DNA of 64,000 nt from Psoroptes ovis. Taxonomy: Eukaryota; Arthropoda; Arachnida; Sarcoptiformes; Psoroptidae. The position numbers and the translations under genes were made by a program. The first letter of the stretch is position 1, and each line of letters opens with the position of its first letter. Below the pieces are notes generated by a model that searched no databases, had not been told where the DNA came from, and saw only the letters and a program-made list of their open reading frames with translations. Positions 37,601-53,399 of the stretch are shown piece by piece. Location of the stretch: NCBI GenBank assembly GCA_002943765.1, contig PQWQ01000002.1, positions 2,852,001 through 2,916,000 of the forward strand, written 5' to 3'.

Positions 37601-39905
37601 ATTTATCTAAGAAAAAGCATGAAAGATTGTCGATAAATATCGACATACAAACACATGAATATATCGACATTATTATTGTTATTATTGGTGCAAATAATAT
37701 TGAAATATGTACGTTTCAAAGATGTTTCAATGGATAGATTATAAATTTACTTTTGGTGTTTTGTTTGGTGTGTGCATATTCATTCAAAAATTCAATATGA
37801 CTGAATATAAGCACACTGATACATTCAATGAATATATGCGAATCGAAAAATGTCTAAAAGATAAATTGTCTTTGTTTTATTTATTTATTTATCTCCTTTA
37901 TTTTATTCTTTTGAATGTTTTCTTAGCACCATTCATTCATTGATTCATTCATCTATTATTGATAAAACTCCAAACAAACAAACAAAATCTGCATTTTTTT
38001 CATTCTATTTGCATTCTACGTTTTTGATTGTCTGTCAAACAAACAAAAAATTGAGAAAAAAGATTAAAATTTTTGATAACAGAATAAATAAATAAATTTG
38101 TAATAGAGATGTGCATTTGTAATTTGTATATTTATTAGTGTGATGATCATAATAATAATACATCAAAGATAATAAATAAGAAATTTTGATAAAATATTTC
38201 ATAAATTTTTTTATAAATTGCTTTGAATTTCTTTGAAATTCTTTGAAAAATTCAACGAGAAATTTATGAAAAATCGATAAATCGATGATTTTTTCGATGA
38301 GAAATGATTGGAAAAATCAAATGCATTTTGGCACATGAATGTATCATGCAAATTGAAGTAAATAAAGCAAAGAAAAAGCAGAGGAAAAAGTCATAATTCA
38401 AATGAATTTTATCAATTTTTTTTATTCAAAAATGTATTTTTGATATCATTGATCATGTATCAAGATTTATTCGTGTGGCTAGCGAATTTGAAAATTTATG
38501 ATTTTCATATTACCACCAAAATTTGAATTCAAAATTATGAAATTTTGAATGGGAAAAAAATTCCAACAAATAAATCTTTTCCAATGACAACTTGAGATGC
38601 AAATAAACAAATTTTGTTTTCTCATTTGAAAGAAAACGAAAACTATGAATCATACAACAACAACAAAAGCAAAATAAAAAAAACAAACATCAGAATATTC
38701 TTATGTTTGTTTTCATTTATTTATATTTATTTATTTTCATATTTTAAAATGAAATTGATTATTTTATTCTTAGCCTCTATTCTCAAGAAATATTCACTAT
38801 CCATTTCAGTTTATTTCAGTATTCACCAGTTTATTCTATTAATTCATTCATTTACACATTCATCCATTAATTCATTCATTGATTCATTCAAACAGTAGCT
38901 AAAATTGTCAAAGAAAAATTTCTTAAATATCTTTGATAATAACAAATAATAATAATGGGAATAATAATAACATCTCATTATATTTTTTTCGCTCTCCATT
39001 TTTCTTTCATTCATTCATTTTTTATTCGTTTCACTTTCACTTCTGCTGGTGACAAATGGACTGGCCATTAATTTTCACATATAAAATGTTTCAAAATGAA
39101 AAAAAATGATAATAATAATAATAATGATAATAAAAAATAATAGAAAAGAAATGAATTGTAAAATGAAAAGAAAAATAAAAAATCAAAAGAATCAGTTTTC
39201 ATATTTTTTATTTATTTATTTTCTTGAAAAATAAAATGAAAAAAAAACTGAAACTGAGAATCAAACTATGTGTTAATATCATCATCAACATCATCATCAT
39301 AATCATAATCATCAACACCATTATCATCATTTTGTCATTGGTTTTTCTCTGTTTATTTGGCTGCTGGTTTGTAATTCTCATATTTTGTGATGCATTTGTC
39401 CACACACACATAAACACCCAACACACACATTGTCTTAACATATGGATTGCTGGATGCGTATAAAGATTATTAAATGAAAAATATACAAGTCATTTATTTC
39501 ATTCGCACACACACACACACATAACAAACATATTTTTCAAATATTATTTTTCTCTTATGGTTATTATTACCATTGAACAAAATAATAATACAAAATAGAA
39601 ATTATGAAAAATGAATATTAATTATAAGGCATTGTAAATAAATAAATGTATAAATTAATGTGTGTGTGTCTATTATAAATTGGTGAAAATATATCAAGTA
39701 TAAATGAGTATGAAAATGCATCAATTATTTTAATTTTCATCTTTTTTTTTTATTTTAATTCTTTTCATGAATTATTATCATTATTATTACATAATATCCA
39801 TGATAGATAATGTATTTAATAAGCTTTATGAGCTCAAATATGCTCAAAAAAAAAATTCGTATATGAACGAATGACAAATGGCAAGTGACAAATGTCTATA
39901 TCTAT

Positions 39906-39931
39906 TGATAATAATAATAATAATAATAATG
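39906..39931. repeat. (AAT)n microsatellite
   Basis: A run of ATA/AAT units about 26 bases long, one of many AAT-type arrays in the desert. Confidence 0.8.
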
Positions 39932-42800
39932 GTGATAATGGTAATAATGATGATAATAATAATATCACATAAACACATTGAATACTTTGAAATTTGAAGA
40001 TTGTTTAAATTGAAAAAACAGTGACAACGACAGCATCAACAAGAATAAAAAGAAGAAAAATGAAAGTTTCCCAGCATACATCACAGTATTATGGCTTATT
40101 ATATGATTCATATTTTTTCATTTTTATTTTTATTCAACCAATAATTTCAGCTATCATTGATTACATTCACTCAATGTATCAGATTCAAATGAATGTACAT
40201 CGCTAATTTTTTTGCTGAAAAAAAATGAAAATAAAATCAAATAAATTATCACACATTGATGATTAGTGAACCAGAAAAAATATGAAAAAAATCTTTACAA
40301 ATAATTTTTAGATTCTTATAAATGATTATATAAATTACAAATAAATAATATAAATGAATTTTTCCGGGTAATATTTTTGGATATTTTTCTCTATTTTTTT
40401 TTTGTTCTTATTTATTGGACTTATATAAGAATAATAACTGAACAACAAAAAGAGAAATGAAATTTCGAATAATTATTATCATCGGTTATAATAATATCAT
40501 TGATAAAACTGATGATAATGATAGTAATGATGACGATGCTGGTGATGATGATGATGATGATGACAACAGCAATATTGACCAGCAATAAAACAATGATAAA
40601 TTTTTGAATCAAGACACACACACGCACAGATACTATATTTGATCATTATGAAACAGTAATATTTATAGCATCAGTGATAATAAATGTAGAACCAAGAATG
40701 TAATTAATTAAAAGGATATTAAATTATTATCATCATTAAATCTAACGTTTGCCACTGTGTGTGTCTAAGAATATTTATGAGAAAATGTTCGAAAATTCCG
40801 CATCAAAATATGTTACATTGAAATATCTAAGAATGAAAAAAAAAGAAATAATGAAAAATGAAATTAATTTTTTGTCACTTCATTCATTTTGTGTGCTTCT
40901 TTTCGGATATTAATAGCAGATATTTCATCATAATTCATTTGTAGATTCTCTCTAAGACAAAAAGACAAATTTTCAATGTGACAAATGGACACCATGGAAA
41001 CATTGATATATGGACATATCGAATGGAATCAGTGATTTTTTTCTTGTTTGGTTGAGAATCACAAATTGAAATTAGATGATTTTGAGAATCTGAAAATTGA
41101 AAGGAGAATTTCGATAAAGAATTTGAGAATTTTCATAGAATCATTTAATTTAGCTGAATCAAACATTTTAAAAAAATTATCAATTTTCAATTTATCATTT
41201 CGAAAAAAATATTGAAAAATTTTTCAAATGAATGAATGAAGGCAAGAAAAATTCCAATGTAAATCAAAATTCAATCAATTAATTAATCAATATTTGATTT
41301 CAGTTCATTTCATTCATTTATTTGTATTTGTTTATTTTAAAATTTTGTAAATTTATGATTGTGAATCAATTGTCTCATTGCTTTGGTTCTTACGATGGAA
41401 TTCATGAGATCTTTCGATATGAAATCTTCAATTTCCGTTCATTATTGTAAATGATAGGTGGGCTGTTTCGGTTGTAGTCATTTCGGTTAGTTGTTTAGTT
41501 TAGTTTGTAATATAATCAAGTATGTGCAAAACACTATAAATTTTGTTTGTTTCAAATGCTTTTAAATGTGAATCTTTTACACCATTGAACCAACCGACTA
41601 ACACTCATCCATCATCCAAAACTTCAAAAAACAGTCTAAATGACAAATGTACTTTTGAATTTGAACTCGTAGAAATTCGACAAACTATAGTCACATTGGT
41701 AGCTATTCGGTGGTGAATTAAAAATCAAATTTTCAATTTTTCTAAAATTTTTTTCGTCTCAAAATTTTCACCAAGTTCATATGAGTCTCAGAAGATGTGA
41801 AAAATTTGAAAAAAATTAATAATATAATTGAAAATCCTTGCAATTCTCAATTTTTATATATGAAATTACAATGAAAAATGGAGTCATTTTTTTTCTCAAA
41901 TATTTTCAAATCAAAATACAATACAAATGACACCGATTTTCATTAAGAAATGAAAAATAGAAATGGATTTTCACCAATAAATAACTGAATGGAACAAACA
42001 AACAAAAAAAATGAAAAACGAGTAGAGATTTATTCTTATTTCATATTTATTCGCATTTATTTATTGTCCGAAAATAAATAAATATGAAATGCTTGGAAGT
42101 ATACAGTAAATCTGCTGAAATTAATGCAATGATCAATGAGTCAATGATCGAAATGAAATTGATTGAATTGAATCGAAATGATCAATTCATTTAACAATGA
42201 AAATACCACAAAATCCAGCCAAAAACAACAATAATAATCATCAGATATTTCATATTTCATTTCATTTCATTTTTTGGTGTGAAAATTTACCCGAAAAAAT
42301 TGAAAATTTGAAATCAAAAAATTATGATTTATTCCTTCCTTTGTATTTTTTTATTCCATTTTCCATTTGATTTTTATATTTATTTCAAATTTCAATTCGT
42401 TTAAATCGTTTTTAAAATGAATCTGATTTTTATTTATTTATTTATTTTATTGATATCTGGTTCAATGTATTCAATGATGGTGATATATTTGATTGCATTG
42501 TATCAAACAGAAGACACACTTAGACACACAAAGACACCCAACAGCACCAGACAACACCCAGGAAAACAACAAACAAACAATTTGACCATTTGAACTTGTG
42601 GTTTTTTTTTTCATTTTTTCTTTGGTTGTTTATGGATTTTGAACTATGAATGTTTTTGCATTTTTCAAAATTCAAAATACAAAAAATATATGATATAAAA
42701 TATGAAATGAAATATTATTTCCATAGACATTCACTCATTCATAACAAAGAATGAATGAATGACAGCAGTAAATCAAATAATAATTTTCAATTCAAATCAA

Positions 42801-45800
42801 AATTCAGTCCGTTTGTCTGTGATTGTATTACACATTTGATTGTATTTGTTGTTGCATTTGACTGTATAGCATTCGATTGTACTCGATGTGTCAACATCAT
42901 TCATCTAACATTTGTATCATTATAATAACAATAATCAACGTCATTGTAGCAACAGCAACAACAGGTAAACAACAAGGGTAAAGATACATATTTTGAACGA
43001 AGCAGAAAAAATTCATATTTTTTCGCTTTGATACTTTTGTATCTGATACATTTGAATGATCTCTGAGTGAATCAGTGTGTATATGTATTTAAACAGGATC
43101 ATGGTGTGGCTAAATGTGTACAATGTTATGATGATTTTCGGTGGAAAATAACAAGCAAACAAGCTCATCTCCTCCTTTTTTACCATCTTTATTATTTCTC
43201 TCAAATACTGTTCGTATCGTTGAATTCGAGATTGTAAGCCAACGAACAATGATACAATGAAGAATGGTAAATGTGTATGTCTGTATGCCATATATCAAGA
43301 TTTGAAGATTATATGATTTGATGGTTGATATCTGTGTGATGGTTGACCAGATTTTCTGAATGTTTCTCGTACAAGATTTTTCCATATTTCACATTTTGTT
43401 TGCATGAATTTAGCGAATATTTTTTGAATGACAGAAAACAGACATTGAATCAAAGAAATGAATGATTTTGAATTGGATTCAAATGAAATAATACACAAAC
43501 AAACATTTTGTGTACATTAAATCATATACATGTCTTTGTCATGTTCATATTCAAATGTTCAACGAGAAAACGGAGAAAAATACACATTATTTCTTTCCAA
43601 AACAATACACATACAATTGTTTTTGATTGTTTATGATTTATTGGTGTACGCTGTATGCATGCAGTTTGCGTCAGATACATGTATCACTTGATTCACAAAA
43701 ATATTCAAAATATGAATTATGATTCCAATTATAGATCATATACTAAATGCATTTATAAATGTATATTTGAATCATTTTTGAAAAATTTCGATTCGAATTT
43801 TTTCATTGATTTACAATTGTTTGATTCACAAAAAATCTAAATTTAAATATGAACAAAAGTTAATCAATAATCAATGTGCAATTTGATTTTAAATAAATAC
43901 ATTTTTTTGTGCCTGATGTTTGAAGGGTTTTCTTGATTCAATTTTTGTCATTGTTGTCGGTGCTTTCTCTCCATTATTACATAACCACATTCAAGATGTT
44001 ATGACAATATGAAATTTTTTCCTTTTTGAAAGTCAAAATAAAGAAAATTGTATTCAATTATTTTGAATGTAAAAGTATTCAATTTCTATTCGGTCTATAT
44101 TTGTCTATGAAAATTTCACCAATATAAACACATATTGTCATTGATGAACAATGAACCATGAAAAAAAACATAAAAAAAAGAAAACAAAGGATGCTAAACA
44201 AACAAACATATTGACACCCAAACAGAGGAGGAAAAAATCTCTAGTTAAGGTCAAATGTCAAATGTTTGTTCCAGATTCAATATTTTCATAGATTTTATTG
44301 TTTAGAATTGATATTTATCTTTGTATTTTCGTATGAAAATAATTTTGAAATTGTGTTTGTATTATTGATAATTGGCCAATTTTCTTTGTTTATTTATTTG
44401 TTGTGAACATATGATTACAATCACAAAAAAAAACAAAATATTAATGCTTCAGAGATAAGATTTCATTTGTGTAAATTATTCGATATTCATTTATTTTTTT
44501 TGTGTTATACATTTGTCAAGGGTTAGCAATGAAATAGCAAAATAAAATTCTTTTATCTTCAAGAATAAATGAATGAATCTAATTTATAAGTAGCCATATA
44601 ATAATTGTAAATTACAAGTAATAATTTATGAATGTTAATTGTTTCTTGTATCTATTTGATTTCATTTCTTTTTTTGCTCATCTTTTTTTTCATTTTCATT
44701 CATATAATTGTTTGTTCAACGAAAATTATAAAAAAAGAATTTGTTTGAATCAACCAAGCAAACGATCGATTAATAAACCTTACAATTTTCGTATAAGAAA
44801 CAATTATTGTAGAATTCATAAGAAAATACTGATAATAACAATTATCAAATGTATTTCAAACGCTGACACAAAGAACAAATATGTTTACTCGGTGAAAAAT
44901 GCTAATCAAAGGTCTTCAATGAGACAAAAAAAAATTTCTGAAAAATAAGAATGATTCTGGCGGTGGACGATTTCAGACAATATCATCAAACATTCAGTGC
45001 TCAAAGGGTCCAAGTAAACAAATACAAGGCACGCACAAGCAATTATTGACGTAGATGACGATGCAAAAATCCATACAACCCCAACATTCACTTCAAAATG
45101 ATTGATGTTTAAAACATTTTTTTTGATTCTATATTTTCACATTGTTCGTTTCAATGTTTCATTGTTTCAAACGGGAAAATCTGCAGATAAATTAATAAAA
45201 ATATAATGAACATTTTCCATTCATACAAAATATATGGTGATATCTCAAAAAATAAAATATAATTGCATATATATCAAATGCAATTTATACAAATAAAACA
45301 AACGAATTAGAATCGAAAAACGTTTCCATTAATTTTTTGTTTGTATTATTTTTCATTCCAAGTGTAACGACGTACATACATAAATTCAAAATATATGTGT
45401 CCATACATATCCACCACATATCCAACGCATCATCGTCATTCCCATCACCACCATCATCATCAGCATCATCATGATCCAAATGTTTATGATCGACCAGGGA
45501 AATTAATTTTTTGTTTTCATGGAGAGAAGTTTTGTAAAAATAATAATAGTAATAAATATTAGAAATTAGAGTAACACTTATGGAAAATAATTGTAAAAAT
45601 AACAATAATAATGACAGACACACACTCTTAGAGTAATTTTTTGTTTTTTGAAGAATTTAGATTTTACTCATTAGTTATTATCTGCTAAAATCCAAAGATT
45701 GTCTTGAAATTGAATTGTAAATTGAAATAATTTGCAATCGTAGACATATCTTGAGAGATTCTTTCGTTATAAATGTATTAAAATCAATATCTGTGTTCGT

Positions 45801-48800
45801 ATTTGTGAAAGAATAATTTTCAATTTTCAAAATTTTGAAATGAAAATCTTGATTTGAAATATTTTAAAATTAAAATATAAATTTAGATATAAATTATGTT
45901 CATTACATTCGTATAATAATATGCAAATTATTTCGATGGTTTGTAATGGAAAAAAATTTCACATTGAAAATCGAAATAGGAATTGAAAATTTTCCCTTTC
46001 AATCAAAATGAATGGATCTAAATTTATGCCCGAAAATGTAGGAATATTTGAGTATTGATTGTTCAAGAAATGAGTCTGATTTGAAATTTAGGTGAATTAT
46101 AAAAAATTTCATCTCATTTTGTATTCATTTATTTCTTATTATGTTTTTGCTTTCTTTTATCTGATTTGAAGAAATTAAATAATTGAAATGAATGAACAAA
46201 TGGATGAATGACAGCATTAAAATTATTTGTTTTCATATATTTCAGATATAAATTCACTAATTTTCCAATTTACCTTCAATTATGAAATCTTTCTGAAGAA
46301 TCTTATTAAGATCAGTCAGATTCAATTGAATTTTTCGTTTATTTTCCTTTATTAATATCAAAATCAATTGATATTGAAATCAAGATGATTTTTTGAAATT
46401 AAAGGTGAAATTATCTGTATGTGCATGTGTTTTTGGTTTCGGTATAATAATGTATGATTCTTGAATTCTTGCATTTGGGATTCACTGCCAAAAGAGAATT
46501 GATTTGTGTCTAAACTAAACTGAAGTGACGGAACACAAATTCATTATTATTGCCTATTTATTTTCAAAATAGTGTTTTCATATTGTCATTTCGTGAAATT
46601 GAATTTTGTAATTTTGAAATTGAATAAGCATTCGAGTAATGAATGTACATTATTCCAAACAATTAGATTAAAAATCAAATTCAATAAATTTTATTTTGAT
46701 TTTTAGCCTATTTGTCAGTGTAAAGTTGCAGTAGGATGTTGGTTTTTGCTGGTACAGTTGTCTATGTGAACATTTTATGATCATTTTCAATTAAAAATAC
46801 TTGAAAATTTTCAATGTTTTCAATCTTGATTATTTTGAGAGTTTACGAAATGGTAAAATTCGAGCGATTCAATTATAGTTTGCAGCATTTCTGGTATTGA
46901 TATCAGTGCTGTACAGCAAATATTCAAATTGGAAAAATTTGGGAAATAAAAAGAAAAAATGATGAATTTCAAAATTTTGATTTTGAATCGAAAATCGAAA
47001 AAAAATTTAAAAATGCAAATCCAATGCATTTATTATCATCCGTGAAGATAATATTTTTCAAAAAAATTCATTGAAAAAATTGAAAAATTTCCATCATTGA
47101 TTTGCAATCGATTTCAAGTCAATGATCACACACATACACACATTTACATGCACATGAATAAATCAAAATGTCACAATCAATTGAAGTTAATCAGTGTTAA
47201 AGGATTTTATCTATGAATAAGAGATAAAATGAAAAATGTCTAAATTCAAAATTTGGATTGAATTTTGCATGCAAAAATTAAAATTAAAATTGAAAGAAAT
47301 ATTTTCATTTATCGTATACGTGAATGTAATATCAAATTGAAAAAATTTTTATCCATTCAATTTCAATCCAATTCAAATTATTTGATTTATTTCATTCCAT
47401 ATTTTTATCAGAATAATAATAAAATATATCTTTATTTATCTATTTCATTTTCTGTTTTCTCAAATATCTGAAATAAATAACAAATTCAAATCGCCACAAA
47501 TGATCCTTGTAATCAATTTTTTTCTCGTATTTAGGAATCAATTGTTACTGTTATTATTATTTTCATTAGTTTGAATCCAAATACATCATTTCCGAGTATT
47601 ATTATAATGATTATTATTCCAATGATTCTCTGTTTTTCGATACACTTGATTTGATTTTGATGCGAGTTGGAATCGTTTTGGAATTTTTTTTCTTTTTAAT
47701 TTAAATTTCAAATTTTTTATTTATTTTCTCCTCTCTTCTTCAAAATACTTTTGTCTCTTTCAGCCGTATGTGAAATGATTTTAACCATTCAACCAGAATA
47801 TCTTTTGAAATTTTTCAATTTTTTCCTATTTTAAAATAGAAAATAGATTAAATGTGAATAGATATGTGTTTATAAATATGTTTCTATTGGATTAGTCATA
47901 GATTTTTTCAATGAAAATTTGAATTTCTTCTACCCTACAAAAAAATTGACCAAAAAAATATGTTTACGGAAAATATCCCCTCACCTTTGCCATCATTGAA
48001 CCTGTATTTTAATGAATTTACAAGTATTGAAACAAGTAACGATAATTAATTTAATTGATAATTTATGATCGAATACACGGGCATCGATGAAAATGGACGC
48101 CTTTTTCCCCATAATTCTATCCTTTGTACATTAGAAAATATGAAAATATGAAAATTTGACTAAATGACTTGAAAACTTGTACTATTTTGAAAATGAAATA
48201 AAATAAATTGATATTACTTATCAAAGTTTTTATTTTATTTCCAATTTTCAAAATTCAATGATCATTATTATTATTATCATTCACATTTAATATCATAATT
48301 CAACAATTGCAACAGCCATTTATGCACATGAAATTTGTTAATTTTTTTCTCTCTATCAAATATCAAAACATTTCCAAAAATTATGATAGTCAAAACAACG
48401 ACGATGATCATGATGATGATGATGGTCATCATTCACATAATCACGATATTCATAATTAATAATGATATGAAAAATTTTACCGTGTTTAAGGTTGTTGCTG
48501 TTTGCCATTATTTACTGTTATTATTCATATGATTCATATTTTTTTATTATTATGATCATAATTATTATTATCATTTTCAACCTATGAATAATGATAATGA
48601 TGATAATAAATGGACGATTTTGTTGAGGAGAAATATAAAATGAATTTATAATTTACAAATTACGTGTTTAACACTAATTAATTTTTATTTCCATTTGGAT
48701 TTTTTGACCATTTTGATCATCATCATCATTTTCATCATGATCATTTGCATTTATCTATTTATCATTGGTCATAATAATCATCGTACATTATGATTATTCA

Positions 48801-51800
48801 ATGATCAAAAAAACTTCTTGTATTTATGCGTTTTGTTGCCATTTATTATTATTATTACCATTTGCTACCAATGTTGCTTTGAATACTTTGTATTTACAAA
48901 TTTATTTATGATTTTTCGAAAATATTTGAACATTTTGTGTATTTTTTGATGAAAACTCAAATTTATATTCAAATGAATGAACTTGTTTTACATGAAATCA
49001 ATGTGAATTGATATGACATTAGCTGAGGAGTTCAGAAACAAATAAAAAACGAATCGATTGTATCAAATTTTTATTGATCTCGAGTGATAAAATTGACACC
49101 CGATAACGAAGGTCAGTGGCTGCAGCAGCAGCGATTTGTCTAAGAAATATAATTTAAAAGATAATAAAAATTGAAAAAAGTATTCAATGATATTTGTAAT
49201 CGAAGATAAAGATATTATTATTACGATTATCATTTCATAGTTTTTTTTATTATCATTTCTTTAATTTGATTTCAAAATTTCAAAAATTTATTTATTTTTC
49301 TCCCATTTTTCCTTCTAACATTTAATTTTACCATCGAGACATTGTAACATGTATTTATGTGTATGTTAGGTTACCAATAACAAATAATTGAATAAATAAA
49401 TATCCATACATAAGTCAATAACATTTTCATGTTATATTATTCCACGTTTTTTATTTGTTCATCATTTTAACACTTTGGGTGCAAATTGATTGCAAAAAAT
49501 ATATATTTCATTTCATTTCTGAATTAAATTGTCTCGTAAAAATGTGTGTGGAGAAAAAAAAAATTCAATAATTAATAATCGCTGGCACCAACAAACAATA
49601 ACGATATAACTAATTACGATTGCGACTAATAGCAACTAATTTCATGGCTGTAAATTTATTTTATTTTTTCTTCTTTTAACTGGATACAAATAATAACAAT
49701 AATTCAGGACAATTTACTAGCGTTGACAAATATAAGGTTTAGCAGCAGTCGTAGTTTTAAATTGAAATTATTACAACGACAATTAATTATTATCTCTTTT
49801 TTTTTTTGTTGAAAAATAAAATAAAATTATTACCAATGTTGTTTGGTTGTTGGTGGCAAAAATCTTGTTCAAGCGCGCCAAAAAGCCATGTTGATTAATT
49901 AAGTCATAATTTACAGAAAATGAATTTTAGTTTTTTATTTTTAGCGAATTTTCATTTTCACCATTTTATTCTTCGTCTCCAACAATGAATTCTCGATAAT
50001 ACCATTTGTTCTGGATTTTGAATTTGAATGATTTGAAAATGTATGAACAATTTTTTTCGAAATAATAATAATTATTGTAATTATTTTTTCAAAAATAAAT
50101 TCATTAATTATTTTTTAATTACAATAATTTTTTCAAATTTTCATTTTGAAAAATTGAAAATTTTTTCGCACAGAAAATACAATGTACAAAATGGATAATG
50201 AAATTTCAAACTTTTGGCTGGATTTACTTATTAATTAAGACACTGACAATTGCACACACACACATGCCGAATCTTATGGTGTTGGGATTAAATATTTTCT
50301 TTAAATTTTCCTTTTTTTACTGCCTTTTGATCCGTATTTTCAAAAAAATATTTTAATTGGAATTATGATTTTCCTAGTTTTTTTTTTTTGAATTTGTTCA
50401 CAAATTTTACAAACGATTTCGCAAAATTTGCTTAGATCAACAATTGAATTTCATTTAAATTCAATAAGATTTAATTTTTTTCTCATTCTAATCGACATAA
50501 AATGACGATTCATTTAGATTTGAAAATGGAATAAATTTAGCCTACATGCTTTAGTATTCAAATTCAAAAAGTCAAGCAAAATGTTTTTTTAAGAAATGAT
50601 AATCAACTAAAATATTGTGAATGAATGGATGTGAAATTATTTGAAAAAATGAAAATCAAGAAAACATCCAATCAATTAATGATTGTAGGATAGGAAAATG
50701 CAATTCGTTGGCTAATAATAAAATGATTCTCGCAAATTGTTTTTTATCTTTAAATTTTAGCATTTAGGATTCAGGTTTAGAAGATTCGTATTTTGCCTAC
50801 GAAATTTATTCTCGAATCGATTATCGTATACTTTGCACGTAAAGCATACGATTGCTAAAAATTTACATTCGCCAATTATTACATTCAAATGATAATCGAT
50901 TAGTGAAATAGATAAATACAGAGAGATAAATATAAATGAAAATAAATAAAAAAATGTCTCATAGCCGGGTAAAAAGGCATAATTTTGATTGTAAATTTAC
51001 TCATACAAACATAAATATCTGTATTGATGCCTTAAACATTCTCATAGTGATTATATTTTGATTTGGAAATGGAAAACAAAACACATTTGTTGCCAACGTT
51101 GTTATTGTTGTTGTATTTTGTGATTCTTGTGAATTTATCGACATATTGCAATCAATTTTTTCTCTTTTTGCTGAAAATGCATTTCATTTCTCTGATAATC
51201 TCTGATAATAATAATAATAATAAATAGAATAATCAGAATAATCGAAATGATCAGAATAATCTAAATAATATTGACGACAAACAAACAAACAAATAATTGA
51301 TCCAAATCAATTGTGATCATCATCATTATTCTCATCAAATATTCGATTTGTTTTTCCTCGTTTCTCGTATATTCAGTATTGATTTCGAATAAAATAAAGA
51401 AAAAACAAAACAAAAAATTTGACATTGCAATTTTTGCATTTGAAACAAACGATCATCATTGTTTCATCAATTGTTCCATCATTGTTCGATTGTCTTCGAA
51501 TGTAATTGTCTTTGAATAAGGAGAATTCAATTCAATTTCGGCATTCATTTCCATCTGGAAATCAATTGCAATTCATTTATTTGAATCAAACAATCAAATA
51601 TCAAAATCTAAATTTTGAATATTTTTTCGATTTAATTAACTTTTTTTTTGTTTGTTCAACTGATATTTGAATGTATATTGATCTAATGAATAGTGGTAAT
51701 TATCAGTAAATGGCAATCGATTGATTGACAATCAATATTTTCGATAGATATTTGCATGTTTGTTCGTTATTTCTAGATTCGATTTCTTGAATTGAACTGT

Positions 51801-52950
51801 AAACATTCAAATGCCAAAAACTCGCCGATATTTAGTTGCAAATTTCGTTCAACTTTTAAATTTTCGATGTTTGCATCATTCAAATTTACAAATGATTTGT
51901 ATTCACGTGAAATTTTAATAAAAAACATAAATTTTCAATGAACATGAAAAATCATTAAAAATTGTTTTTAGGGTGAACATCCATATAACATTAAGGTGAC
52001 CCATGTTTATGTTGAATGAATTACGGGAGTAAATATACAAATTTGTGCACACCATACGGGAATATAACGAAAATATTAATGATCATTCACCATCATTTGT
52101 TCATTATTTGTTTGGCTGATTATAACTTTTAATGATTATTATCATGTTAGATGTCTGAAGAAAATTATGTTTTTTATTCATTTATTCGAGCCAAAAATAA
52201 TTTTACATAAATTTTTGCCCTCAAAAAATGAAAATTCATATAAAATTGATTTCACATATGCACAAATATAATGTGAAACAAGAATTCTTTTTGTATCAAT
52301 CAATGGCAGATATCCATTTCAATATCTTCAAATTATTAATATAATTATTATCATCATCAATTATCTTGTATTTTTGTGGCATATAACAATATTACCATTC
52401 AATTTTATTATTCAAGAATATTAAATGATCATAATAAATGAATATTATTTCATTTCATTCATTTTTTTTTCTTAAAAATTTAGAATTGAGAAGAAAACTC
52501 AGGTTAAAGAATGTTTGTAATGAATAAATGAATTGAAAAATAATTTCTTATATTTTTGTTCAAATTCCAAAGAATTTAGTTTCTTGAAATCTATGAATGA
52601 ATGAAATATGGAATATGAAAATGTTTGGATAGAGAAAAATCACGATATATATTATTCTTGATTTGTTTTCTGATATTATTACATTTCACTTCATTTTTTC
52701 AAATTTTGAAAAATGCATCAAAACCATGGAAAATCATTTATGAAAAAAAAATTTTTAAACGAAATTTAAATTCTTTTACAAAATAATAATAATAACTTGA
52801 AAGAATTTCAATTGTGCATACAAATGCACACACACATTTATGAAAACATTTTAATGAATAATCATCATCATCATCATCATTGTTCATTTTTGTGGTTTTT
52901 TATATGAAACATTTATGAATTTATTGAATCATTCAATGAATGAATGAAAT
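42801..52950. other. Non-coding AT-rich tract, segment 3
   Basis: No supported gene. Open frames are short and lack domains. A CAGCAGCAG patch occurs near 49120. A GTAAAC donor-like word after CAACAACAG near 42962 is not enough to call an exon. Confidence 0.6.
50070..50129. repeat. Perfect 14-bp inverted repeat, 32-base spacer
   Basis: AATTATTGTAATTA at 50070-50083 is the exact reverse complement of 50116-50129. The spacer is AT-only apart from two C. Could be a hairpin or chance in AT-rich DNA. Confidence 0.45.
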
Positions 52951-52952
52951 GG

Positions 52953-53043
52953 ATTCATTCAAATTGAATTTGAATTGAATTTTGAATGGTGGAAAGCATT
53001 CAAATATGAATTCAAAATTCAATTCAATTCAATTTGAATGAAT
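52953..53043. repeat. 91-nt foldback with 34-bp nearly perfect stem
   Basis: The left arm 52953-52987 (35 bases) and right arm 53010-53043 (34 bases) are exact reverse complements except for one extra T in the left arm. The terminal loop is 22 bases (52988-53009). Pairing stops abruptly at both arm ends. The arms contain iterated GAATT/TTGAA words, so part of the symmetry may come from simple-repeat expansion. The size falls in the range of microRNA or hairpin-siRNA precursors and of tiny foldback elements. No target-site duplication is evident. Confidence 0.6.
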
Positions 53044-53360
53044 GAATAAATTTTTAAATTGAAATTTTAGGAAAAAAAATCAACAAAATAATGAAAAATA
53101 TTTCGACAAACAAAAAGAATAGAATACAAAGAACCAGTAAATATACATTTCAAAAGTCCATTTAGATAATTTATGATTATGACTTTACATACGTATCCAG
53201 TATGTGTGTTGGAGACTATGTGCCTGTGTAATAATGTTGTTTTAAATGATGATGTTTTTTCTTCATTTTCTTCGCATTTAGATCCAGAAGAAAATGAGAA
53301 CAACAGTTCCCTAATACATTTTGTTACATTCAAACAGATAAACAAACCTACAGACATACC

Positions 53361-53399
53361 ATAAACCATAGAAAGATAAACCATAGAAAGATAAACCAT
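53361..53399. repeat. 15-bp minisatellite, 2.6 copies
   Basis: The unit ATAAACCATAGAAAG is present twice exactly, followed by a partial ATAAACCAT. The minus-strand reading of this repeat gives a repetitive MVYLS peptide that is not a real gene. Confidence 0.85.

Larger units (their letters stand above)
26621..42800. other. Non-coding AT-rich tract, segment 2
   Basis: No supported gene. The content is ATTC, TTTA, AAT and CAT repeats, an ATCC-rich block and a few short inverted repeats, listed separately. The longest open frame on either strand is about 122 codons and low-complexity. Confidence 0.6.

Noticed and set aside
53067..53399. 110-codon minus-strand frame beginning with repeated MVYLS
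   Set aside because: The repeat is the translation of a 15-bp minisatellite; the rest has no domain.
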